From Diadema setosum (taxonomy: Eukaryota > Echinodermata > Echinoidea > Diadematoida > Diadematidae), in the NCBI GenBank assembly GCA_033980235.1, contig CM067062.1:12605991-12669990 (forward strand): DNA of 64,000 nt, read 5' to 3'. A program made the position numbers and the translations under genes. The notes under the pieces are model-generated. The model searched no databases and was not told the origin of the DNA. It worked only from the letters and a program-made list of their open reading frames with translations. Below are positions 31,563 to 41,026 of the stretch, in pieces. Numbering within the stretch: position 1 is the first letter of the stretch; each line of letters opens with the position of its first letter.

Positions 31563-31904
31563 CAACGCATGTGAAGGTTTCCGGCTAGCCGCAGTACAGT
31601 TTGCAACTGATAACTGTCGTCGTCATCTACGAGGTGTGCTACCATTATGATAATGGTTGTAACGGATATCGTCGGTTTGAGAAAGGTAAGGGCGTTAAAG
31701 CCAAAATATAATTCTCGGAAGGGCTCGAAATTCATTTTCCATCACTCGGAATTTACTTCCAATTCATCGAAAGGGCCTACCACGAATATTACCCGGCTGA
31801 CGCAATTTACCGGGATGATGAGTTGTTTTAAAATGTTTTGATATCAAAATGATTTCAATCATAGTACACGACTTTTATTCTAAAGAGGCCTGTAGATCCC
31901 ACAA

Positions 31905-32370
31905 TTTAATGTCCAAATGGCCCACCAATGTCAAAATTACCACGAATGTCATAACACGCCAACCACAAATGTCAAAATTACCAGAAATGACATAACACGT
32001 CAACAAGAAATATCAAAATTACCACAAATGTCATAACACGTCGACCGCAAATTTCAAAATCCGATTGACCACAAATGTCATAACATGTCGACGACAAATG
32101 TCAAAATTTCCATTTTGCTGCACTATGCCATAACGCGTCAACAACAAATGTCAAAACTCGTCGCTTCCATGAAAATAATTAAAAAAGATAGCGAATCATA
32201 CGATAATTTGATCAACGTTTGTCTGTCCAGGGAGGTGGGAAGCGTTTCTTCCATCTTCCTGGTCTGTCTGTCCATCTGTTTGCTAAATGGGATGAAACTT
32301 GGTGGGTGGATAAAAGTTGATCCCAGAATTACCCCCAAATGTCATAAAGTGTCAACCGCAAATGTCAAAA
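31905..32370. repeat. Minisatellite, unit near 40 bases (ACCACAAATGTCATAACACGTC type)
   Basis: Alternating CAAATGTCAAAATTACCA and CAAATGTCATAACACGTC(G/A)AC units, with decay in the middle (32110-32330). The array resumes at 32800-32920 and 33552-33575, where it is interrupted by a LINE fragment and unrelated sequence. Confidence 0.85.
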
Positions 32371-32799
32371 CTCATTGATTGCATTATAGTAGTGTATACA
32401 TGTATATAGTTCACATGTAAATGTGATTACACCAAAAAAATTTGAGTTCTCTCACACATCATATACTACTGACTTAATACGTTTGTTGTAGCTCTTAATT
32501 CTTTTGTTTTGCCCAGTTCAGTTTGATTAACGTTTGTTTGTCTGTCCGTCTGTCTATTAAATAGGATGAAACTTGGTGAATGGATGAAAGTTGACGTCAG
32601 AATTTCTGTAAATCTTTAAAAAGCCATGCCGTTTACTATCATATTCTGTCAGTATTATTATGTTATGGTGACGTGTTACGACATTTGTGGTAATTTTAAT
32701 ATTCGGGTGGTATATTTGAAAATCGTTAATTCCCAACGTGTAGGCATAAAATAATAGGAGGGGAGTCGAGCAGGGGGAGGATGTGGGAGGGGGAGCTAT

Positions 32800-32919
32800 G
32801 TAGAGCCCACAAATGTCAAAATCGTCCACTGTCAAAATTACCACACATGTCATGACACGTCAACCACAAATGTCAAAATTACCACAAATGTCATGACACG
32901 TCGACAACAAATGTCAAAA
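32800..32919. repeat. Minisatellite, second segment
   Basis: The same CAAATGTCAAAATTACCAC and GTCATGACACGTC units as at 31.9 kb. It is directly followed by the LINE insertion. Confidence 0.85.
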
Positions 32920-33552
32920 GAAGAAAAGAAATGGCAATCTTTTTCGTTGGCCCCGTTCAAGTGCATGGAGGATGTTAATTTACGATGGTTTCAGTCTAAA
33001 GTAGTTAATAGAATTTTATATACAAATAAGATGTTAAATAGAATTGGATTGGTTGAAAGAAAAGAATGTTCATTTTGTAATGTGTATGTTTAGACTTTAA
33101 TACATTTTTTGAGTGAGTGTCAATATGTTGATAGATTGTGGGTTGAAGTAAGAGAATGGATTAATGTTAACACGGGGTTAGAAATAACATTTACGACGGA
33201 AAATAAATTATTTGGTTTCGGGGGTATTAACAATTCGGCATTGAATTGTATTACCATGCTTGTGAGATATGAAATTTATGTTCGTAAAATAAGAAAAATA
33301 ATACCTCGTTTTGATTTATGTAAATATAGTATAAGGGAATATCATGATAAAGAGAAATTTATTGCAAGAAATAATCATAAGTTGCAAGTGTTTCAGAAAA
33401 AAATGGTGTCTCTTATCTCTTTAGACATCTTTTTTCTTGATTTATATCATATTGTATTGAATTCGAAAAAGTATGATGTTATTTGAAATATGATATATTA
33501 CGTGTGCAGATATGAAAGAGAATAATGAATATCCCAGTAAGAAAAAAAAAAC
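32920..33552 (+). mobile_element. 5'-truncated LINE fragment (ORF2 C-terminus)
   Basis: The frame encodes NLRWFQSKVVNRILYTNKML, a Cys pair (CSFC), then after one TAG stop (33092-33094) TLIHFLSECQYVDRLW. The Trp/Arg, CxxC...HxxxxC arrangement is the zinc-finger-like C-terminal region of L1/Tx1-type LINE ORF2 proteins. The frame continues to TGA/TAA-like ends at 33486 and an A-rich tail at 33540-33552. Both flanks read CAAATGTCAAAA, but since the target is an array of that unit, target duplication cannot be told from the array. Confidence 0.75.
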
Positions 33553-33599
33553 AAACAAATGTCAAAATTACCATGAATGCTCTTTCCCTCTCCCTAGAT

Positions 33600-33740
33600 T
33601 TTTGGGCTGACAAATTTTCCAGAATTCCACAAAACGTGATCAGATCCTGCTATTCAAATCCTGGGAATGCAAAATCTCCCTCGTACGTGTGAGAGGGAGA
33701 TACCTCCTTCGCACACATCTTTAAAACTTTGCACCCCTCC
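33600..33740. repeat. Single unit of the CTCCCTCGTGTGGGAGG array family
   Basis: TTTTCCAGAATTCCAC, GTGATCAGATCCTG and AATCTCCCTCGTACGTGTGA match units of the 22.8-23.6 kb array. Confidence 0.5.
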
Positions 33741-33859
33741 CCCTCCATCCTGAAAACGGGTCGCTTTTGACTTCACCATCATTTCTGGAAATCATGTTGC
33801 CTGTGACGTGGATGTACCGAGTCCACATACAATGTAAGTACAACACATGTAGTTGATTT

Positions 33860-34400
33860 TTTTTTTTTTAATGAAATATTTGTTGGGTGATATAGTATTA
33901 AACATTAGAACTTGTTAGTATATAACACTATTTTGTGCGATTTATTTCAAGAGGATTTCTTTAAAATTTGCTTCGTGATCGCAGTCATTTTCATTCCAAT
34001 GAAGTAGAAGTGAACAAGGAAAACGCATTGCATCCGTGATGCTTTCATACAGAAGATGCATACAGTTGGAGGCCATTTATTAGGATGGTTACAGCAGGTT
34101 TGCAAGGAAACCAAGACATGAAGTGTGTGAGAGTAATAATGGGGAATCATGAAGCCTACCTGTGACCTGTGAATTCTAGGATTTCTTTCCCGATTACCAA
34201 TCACGGCATTTCCATCACACAGAGCAGAATGACGATGAAGGTCATTTTCGCCATATCACTCTCACAGTTTCCTGACATGCCTGAGACATACATACTTTGT
34301 GATAAACTCTGGTACAGGTTTGTGGACAGCTGGCAATATCATACGGCCTTGTCGAACAGAGGCGTTAATGAGAATTGTTAGACTTTATATTCACCAAATG
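33860..34400. repeat. Duplicated exon-1 block, copy 2 (relic)
   Basis: Shares the TGAAATATTTGTTGGG, AATGAAGTAGAAGTGAACAA, GGTTACAGCAGGTTTGCAAG and GCCTTGTCGAACAGAGG landmarks with the 31-kb block. Its exon carries a stop codon. No matching exon 2 or 3 lies between here and gene B. Confidence 0.75.
34167..34254 (-). pseudogene. Relic signal-peptide exon with in-frame stop
   Basis: It aligns with gene B exon 1 base for base: ATG at 34254, MAKMTFIVILLCVMEMP, then TGA (34203-34201) where gene B has TGC (Cys), and LVIGKEILEFT. The donor position reads G|GTCACAGG, a weaker splice site than the GTAGG of the other copies; a better GTAGGC lies seven bases on but is out of phase. Both lesions make it a dead first exon of a vanished receptor gene. 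Confidence 0.8.
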
Positions 34401-34404
34401 GGCA

Positions 34405-35365
34405 CTATATTTCCATTAAGTTATTTAATTATAGATGAGATTCTGAATGATGACACAGGTAGGCTGGGGAAGGACGGGTTTCCTTCCGCCGTATGCTTTT
34501 ACATTAATGACTGTCATTGATTTAGTCCTGAGACAGCTATTCAAATATTAGAAGTGATTGTAATGAAAGTTGGGTAATTAAAAAGTGAATGTAATGAATA
34601 TCTTATGTGTAGATTTCCCATATTGCATTTACGCTTGAAATGATATTTGACTGAAAAAATAGTATCTGCACATTGTTTCGATGAATGATCACACTGAAAG
34701 ATCGACTATTAGGGCATAATTATCCAAAAAAAAAATGGAGATGATTTTTCTTAAACGTCCCAAATAGAGTTGGGTTTATAGTTTGTACTTTACATCTTCT
34801 TTTGACTGTTCTGGGTGAGCCTCTACTATGTAATTGACGTATAATGCAACCATTTCTTTCAAAAGCATTTTACATTTCTGCGTTAACACAACGAAATCCA
34901 CATAGCAGCATTGCATAGTATCATGCTTTCTCCGTATGAATATGAAGTTTTCGGATGATTTTACTTTCTTTTTTTGTTTTTGCATGGCGCCCCTAATGGC
35001 AAATAAGTATCACGATGTCAAATCAATACTGTACCCCCATCCTCTTCCCACCTTGATTCACCATTGATTCGTAATACTTTGGTTCTCACAATTCATATAG
35101 TGTATAATCTTATGTATTTTTCAAGCTTTAACATTTAGCATTATCGAATTCAATTTTCACGTGTTGCCATCATAAATATACACTGTTTATATATTTCAAA
35201 TAATAAACGTTTGGTTGACTTTCTTGTTTGTGAGAAATTTAGACGATTGTGTAAATATCACATGAACTTTAAGTGCCCCAAAGCTGATGTTAATACAGAC
35301 ATTTAAAAAAGTGACACCCCGCTCTATGTGATGAATAAATGAAGCTGAAGCTTTTACGTACATGA
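34405..35365. other. Unannotated intergenic DNA
   Basis: AT-rich with no recognised exon, RNA or inverted repeat. Short reading frames here match nothing I recognise. Confidence 0.4.
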
Positions 35366-35369
35366 GTTG

Positions 35370-35575
35370 TGACTCATCTCATCATCTCATCATCTCATTA
35401 CACATGGGACCCCCATTTTATGTCCCTATACGAGGGACAGAGCGTTTTGTCTCTTAATAGAGAAAATGGGATGATAACATCAAACATTGCTCAGTTACGT
35501 TTGGGAATCCACTCCGGGTCCTTTGGATCAAGAGACAGACGCACTACCGACTAAGCCGAATCAGCCCTTTTTGCC
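35370..35575 (-). mobile_element. tRNA-derived SINE
   Basis: On the minus strand from 35575: GGCTTAGTCGGTAGTGCG matches a tRNA A box with its flanks. GGACCCGGAGTGGATTCCC is a decayed B box. The tRNA-unrelated body and a tail of GAGATGAT repeats (35375-35400) follow. Internal Pol III boxes plus a short tandem tail define a SINE. Confidence 0.65.
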
Positions 35576-36304
35576 AACTGGTTGCTGAATCGAATGTATT
35601 CTTCTCCTTAGCTGGTTTAGCTGGTGTTTAGCTAATTTAAAATCAGGATTAAGTTGCTGGCTCCCTGACAGAAAAAGGTGTATAATAAACGGTAAAAGAT
35701 GAGGGTCTACATATTTTCTATGCTACATGTATCTATTTGCCATACTTCCTGTCATATCCTGAAACAGAATTCCACGAAACCCATTATCCACTGTCATTCC
35801 AGTGGAATCAACCATCAAATTAACTGCTGTGTGAAAAGTGACAGTGCGGTCTCATTAGCAGAGTTTACGACGGGAGACAGAGAGCATCGTAATTAGCGTA
35901 ATAAAAGAAATTGAATGGACTGTGTGTGCAAAAATAACAGATCGTGCGAACAGGAGACGCCTTCTCACAATTGTATAGTGATAAAGCTTTCCCTGTTTGT
36001 GCGAACAATTCAGTTGCAGTTGAATTCAGATCAAATTTATTTCTAATATCACATTTTTGCTTTACAATTAAGAAAAATACAATGTAATAACATTGTTCAA
36101 AACCATCGTATTTTGGGGGGAAAGAGACGCCTACGGAAAAGACACGCTTATGGAGATGTGAGTCATTCAATAAATTGAACTTAGGAAAGAAAAGAAAAGG
36201 AAAGAAGAATAATGGCAGCTCACTCACAAGCACACAGATGATCGGGGAAAACAAAGACGGAGACAGGACAAACTCCAAGAGACAATGGGAAGGGGCAGTA
36301 AGAG

Positions 36305-36333
36305 AGAGAAGGAAGGAAGGAAGGAAGGAAGGA
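36305..36333. repeat. GGAA microsatellite
   Basis: AAGGAAGGAAGGAAGGAAGG run. Confidence 0.9.
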
Positions 36334-36339
36334 CAATAG

Positions 36340-37050
36340 AGGGGAAGCAGTGGTCCGCCAGAGCTATTACCAGACACTATTTCCACTGGCATGGGCACGG
36401 AATTGACATCAACTGAATTATGCAATATTAATATGCTGGTTAATAAACCACAACAACAACAATAGAAACATAATTTAAATCATCTCAGAACCAAATGAAT
36501 CTGTCCTTAATTTTAGTTTAAATACAGCAAGAAACATTTCATCAGGCATGCCAGAGGAGAGCGCATGGTTATAAAGGGTATATAATTCTCAAAGCCCTTT
36601 TTTTTTTTTTTTAGGGAATACAACATAAATTGTCGATTTAGCGAATTTATACAGTAGTTCAAACATGACACGACAAATACCGTATACCCTGTCCATGCCA
36701 CATCCCCCTTCCTCGGTCTCGAACATTGCTCTATACAGGTGTATCAATATTCCGTTGAGAAATTTCAACACCGATCGAATCATACTTTAAAGGTGCACTC
36801 CCAAGTAGCGTAAAGAAAAAAGAATATGGATATCGCTTAATGGTGCTTTAATTTCCTGTTCAAGCATTTGAAAATGAGAGTTTACCTAAATATGCTATCA
36901 TGGTGTCATTATCGATAATCCAGATTTCAGTATGTTTTTTCCTTTTTTGGTAGTTTCGTTCCTAGTTTGCTCTTTCCGTCCTTCTTTGCGGTCCCCTATA
37001 ACTAATAGGCACTTGAACACAAGGGCAAAACTAGAGTAAGCTTATTTTTA
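36340..37050. other. Unannotated intergenic DNA
   Basis: Nothing beyond short poly-T (36597-36613) was recognised. Confidence 0.4.
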
Positions 37051-37054
37051 AGCG

Positions 37055-37800
37055 TTCATTCATTTTCCATTTCATCTATTTCCAAATTCTCTTAAAATAC
37101 ATGTAACAAAAAAAAAGTGAAGATAATAACATTACATTAGGTGACAGTATACATGTACAAGAAGAAAAAAAAAACAATGGAGAGAAAGAGAAAAAAGATT
37201 TGTAAAAATAAATTCTAAGAGAGAAAATGGAAGGACCATCAGAGGCCATTGGCCTTTCTACGGCTGGACTCCCACTTAACATATTATGTACATTATAAGA
37301 TACGATTTAAAGGAGGGAAAGAAAGACAAATAAAAACAGGCAAACTATGAGTGAAACATATATAAGAAATACACATTGTAGACATCACTTGAACGTTTGA
37401 TTAAATTTCTGCAAAAACTTCAATTATAATCATTCAACAAATATCTTTTATATCTACATTTGAGAGAGGAAAGGGAAGGACATAACTTCATTTCATCAGG
37501 CACAGAATTCCAAACATGTATTCTTTGATATTTAAGAGATCTTTGCGATGTAACATAATTTATCTGAGAAGAGGTAAATATAGGTCACCAGTTTGTCTAG
37601 TGTTATATAAATGAATATCTCTCGTATATTTAAACATATTATCAACGACACAGGGGTAATAACTTTCCATTTTCTTTTCATTTTCCCCCAAGAATTTCGT
37701 CATGCAATATGCTACGTATATTATGCTGTCATCTAAGTTTTGATCTCTCTGTTTCGTGCTTTTACCAGAAACAATGTAGAAACTCATGAATAAATATATA
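37055..37800 (-). mobile_element. 5'-truncated LINE fragment (RT C-terminal region and 3' UTR)
   Basis: On the minus strand the translation includes HLYNTRQTGDLYLPLLR and, after a frameshift near 37560, RSLKYQRIHVWNSVPDEMK and LSSLKCRYKRYLL, ending at a TGA near 37420. The order TR..., then VWNS(V/L)P, then ...YL is the standard tail of non-LTR reverse transcriptases. A 3' UTR extends down to about 37055. Confidence 0.7.
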
Positions 37801-37809
37801 AATTAGTGA

Positions 37810-38150
37810 GGTTCACACCTAGGTCCCTTTACCTCGAGGTTTTGTAAACTACGAGGCATTAAACTCCAAGTTAGCGTAGATGTAGACGCATGTAGTTTAG
37901 AAAACCACGACAACAAGAAATCTTGTGGTGTCTTCGCCTTAAGGTTTTGTCGTGGTTTTCTAAACTACATGCGTCTACATCTACGCTAACTTGGAGTTTA
38001 ACGCATGTAGTTTAGAAAACCACGACAACAAGAAATCTTGTGGTGTCTTCGCCTTAAGGTTTTGTCGTGGTTTTCTAAACTACATGCGTCTACATCTACG
38101 CTAACTTGGAGTTTAGAAAACCTTAAGGTAAAGGGACCTAGGTGTGAACC
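37810..38150. mobile_element. MITE with double hairpin (GGTTCACACCTAGGTCCCTT ends)
   Basis: Ends GGTTCACACCTAGGTCCCTT and its exact inverse. The interior holds a 115-base unit repeated twice (starts about 37888 and 38003). Each unit is itself a palindrome: GCATGTAGTTTAGAAAACCA pairs with TGGTTTTCTAAACTACATGC, around a CAAGAAATCTTG centre. No coding capacity. Confidence 0.85.
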
Positions 38151-38870
38151 CCAAGATGTGAACGGAGTTTTGTTAACCACGACGCTCAGTTTTTTCCACA
38201 ATAGTGCGCAACCCTATGTGCAAACTAGGCGCCCTTTATTTTCTATCGTAGTTATCTTTACCTCGAGGTTTTGCTAACTGCATGTAGGTGTGAACAGCAT
38301 CGAAGTTTTGTCGTGGTTAGGGGGAACGCATTTTTGCGCTCGTAGTTAGTATAACTGCAAGTTTTTGGATAGGTGTAGACATGGCTATTATTTTACTTAT
38401 TGCCAACTTATTGCCTTAGCATAATCAAATCTGCTTAGTCCATATGAATATAGCTGGCATTTTCTGGACTACCATTGTAAAATTGAATTTAGGATATCAG
38501 GTAGAGTTAGTGGCTTCCCGCCGGAAAGGTTGTATGATCATCCGTTTAAAGGCTCGGTCACAAAACCTTTACGAACAGCTACGAACGCCGTAAGAACGAT
38601 TTTAGACCTTTTCATAAGACCTTCTTTAAAGGCCGTACGAAACCAGCGTTTGTAGATCTTTCTTAAACTGTTCGTAAGTTCACAACCTAGTCGATTTTCC
38701 TGTCCAAGATTTTTTTTTTCACATTGTATGAGACTCCCTTTTCGTATCGTCGTAAGAACAACGTAAGAACCACGAAATTTTTTGTAGATTTCGTAGAGTC
38801 GCGCGACAATATTCTTAAGGTGATCGTAAGAACGTGTCGTAAAAAAAAAAAGAGCCTTACAAACGGGTTT
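38151..38870. repeat. Further MITE debris (CGTAAGAAC-rich)
   Basis: Stretch 38155-38360 reuses pieces of the preceding MITE (TTTACCTCGAGGTTTTG, GTTTTGTCGTGGTTA). Stretch 38555-38850 carries repeated CGTAAGAAC/CGTACGAA motifs after GGCTCGGTCACAAAACC, the style of another MITE family, with its far end not resolved. Confidence 0.45.
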
Positions 38871-39114
38871 CCAGCGTCACGCCTTGTATATATAAATATA
38901 TATACCAGTCACACATCTAAATGTAAATATACAGACATTATGTGCAGATATTACAGGTACAGATACGCTTTCCCTTGTATTGCCTTCTTCATATCTAGGG
39001 CAATGAGGTATCACTAATTTTTAAATTTTAGGTTGAATGCCATCATTGATTTTAAGCTCGTCCGCACGAGGAATACTTGAGTAGGCTGCTACTGTACGGC
39101 ATGCCTTGAGGGAT

Positions 39115-39510
39115 CAAAGGAATGATACAGTTTTGGTTGAGATGGGGATTCAGGTTTTAACTCAGTGGGAGATGATAAAAAACACTTAGATGAAATATTA
39201 AAGAACATACAATTCTAAGAGAAATTCAAAGTGTGTGTTATGAAAATCGGTTTTGAAATGGCTGAAATATCCGAAATCAAAGTCAAACAAAGGTGGTCCT
39301 AATAAAAGGTTGGTCACAATACTTAATAGGGCCTCTTTGTTTCCGGATATCGCAGACATTTCAAAAACGATTTTCATCAGATAAACCTTAAATTCCTCTT
39401 ATTGTATGCTCTCCAATATTTCATATATCAAGTTGTTTCTAATCTCGCATAAAGCTAAAATCTGCATCCCTATCTCAACCAAAACTACACCAACCCTTTA
39501 AACTTGTATA
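39115..39510. mobile_element. Foldback element, ~190-base arms
   Basis: The left arm (TTTTGGTTGAGATGGGGATT, TGAAATATTAAAGAACATAC, GAAAATCGGTTTTGAAATGG) is the diverged reverse complement of the right arm (CATTTCAAAAACGATTTTC, TATGCTCTCCAATATTTCAT, CCCTATCTCAACCAAAACT), meeting at about 39305. It is related to 28540-28730. Confidence 0.75.
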
Positions 39511-40202
39511 TCCCTGTCTCGTTGTTAAAGGGACATAATGATTATTAAAAGCTCGAAGCAACACAAGTCTGACCAGTTCCCACATAAAAATTAGATGGGA
39601 CATCACCAGATAGGGACAGGATGGATTCTGATAACTGTATTACCAAGTAGTGAATTACCCCAACGTGGACTACCTGAAGTCAAAAAGATCGTCTGCAAAG
39701 AATCACTCACATTATCTACTCCAGGTGAATTAAAACGTAAAACTGAGAATGCCTTCCATCAAGCACCTCTTCAGTACCCTCGATATATAGGGACACCCTT
39801 AAATGAAAAACAAAAACATATAATCCTTCTCGACTACATTATTTGTCTTAGATATTAACAAATCCGTAAGAATGTGAACTATGTCTGCTGTAGAGAGTAA
39901 TGTCAATTACGACACGTTAGAAAAGGTAACAGCGATTGAAAGATTAATGTTTAGTATTATGTAATCACTACAGGATTAACTGATTAAAATTTTGCTTTCA
40001 TTAAGAATGGTTTAAGGATTCGCTTGTGACCAGCTCTGTTTTCTCATAAGCCCTAATAACAGAAATAACAAAAGACAGTATTAAGAAATATAGGCACTGT
40101 CAAATCAGCCTTCAAGTAGAGATTATTATACGTCGTCCCAGTTCTTAGACGGCGCATATCAACATTAGATCGGTATTAGACAGACGTTTGCATGGAATAA
40201 GA

Positions 40203-40460
40203 CTAGACGCCTGATTGCGCTATGTTATGAGTGGTCTGAGTATTTCCTTCTCCTTGGCCGGACGATCTACGGGTCTCTTCGTTTTCTTTACCGATTTTCT
40301 CCCTCCAGAGGGCGATGTTTCGCTTGCTGAAACCGAACACGAGAAGCAGCATAACTCCCTGCAAAGAGTTGACAGCCGTGAACACGTACCAAAGCTCTCG
40401 AACCTTACCGTAGTCACAGACGAAGGCAAGTGCCCAGGTGAAGCCCATGATGCAAGACAG
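40203..40460 (-). CDS. Gene B exon 3: TM6-TM7 and cytoplasmic tail
   Basis: Acceptor CACTCATCCAG precedes 40460. The exon opens in phase 0 and encodes 85 residues before the TAG at 40205-40203. LSCIMGFTWALAFVCDYG (TM6) and VFTAVNSLQGVMLLLVFGFS (TM7) match gene A with one difference in the first segment. The tail (KRNIALWREKIGKENEETRR onward) is basic, then Ser/Thr/Gln-rich and differs from gene A in its last 30 residues. Intron 2 is only 566 bases (40461-41026), against 4.4 kb in gene A where transposons expanded it. Confidence 0.9.
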   Translation of the reverse strand: MSCIMGFTWALAFVCDYGKVRELWYVFTAVNSLQGVMLLLVFGFSKRNIALWREKIGKENEETRRSSGQGEGNTQTTHNIAQSGV

Positions 40461-41026
40461 CTGGATGAGTGAAATAAGGAAGAACATAATAAACTTATAA
40501 GTGCAAACAGAGGAAAACTTACCCAAAGATACATTTTAGGCCTCAACACGCATTCCCAAACAATGATTAAGAGAAGTTCCATTAACTCTAACGGAGGCAA
40601 CCAAACACGCACACATACACACAGAAATAAACATACATGTGACCTGTGACATGTGATTATGACTGTCCCTTAAGTACTCATTAATTTTCCTCTAGCTCTT
40701 ATTTGTTTATTTCTTTTTTGGCCCGATATCTTACCGTTGAGACATAAAATAGGTGGAGTAGCAGTTTAATTGTAGAAGAGACTATCATTATGCAACGAGA
40801 TGAGAAAGAATCGGCTGTATTCACCATTAGGAGCTAAGCTGGAAATATTTTATAACTTTCCAATTGACCATGAAATCAGAAAATTGTTGAAAGCAAAGAG
40901 TTCACAAGCTGGCATTGATTTTCCTTGGTGCCATGGATACTGTTTAGTCATAATTGGTCTATAACCATTACGCATCAAAAGATCAATAACCGACTGCAGT
41001 TTCTCTCATAAATACAATATCGATAC

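Larger units (their letters stand above)
30955..31680. repeat. Duplicated exon-1 block, copy 1 (gene A)
   Basis: Shares with 33880-34400 and 45060-45735: TGAAATATTTGTTG, the GGTTACAGCAGGTTTGCAAG block, the signal-peptide exon, GCCTTGTCGAACAGAG, and (with the 45-kb copy) GGTGATTACTTTGCT, TTTTTCCAATGG and GAAGGTTTCCGGC. This marks segmental duplication of the 5' end of a receptor gene. Confidence 0.8.

Noticed and set aside
31905..32370. CRISPR-like array
   Set aside because: The repeats are contiguous and degenerate without unique spacers, in a eukaryotic context; this is a minisatellite.
32908..33567. Clean target-site duplication around the LINE fragment
   Set aside because: Both flanking CAAATGTCAAAA copies belong to the minisatellite unit, so they cannot be taken as a duplication created by the insertion.
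35480..35575. Functional tRNA gene
   Set aside because: An A-box-like motif is present but the B box is decayed, no cloverleaf closes, and a SINE body with a GATGA tail follows.
35865..36425. 186-codon open frame on the minus strand
   Set aside because: It has low-complexity composition, derives in part from a GGAA microsatellite, and shows no recognisable domain or splice context.
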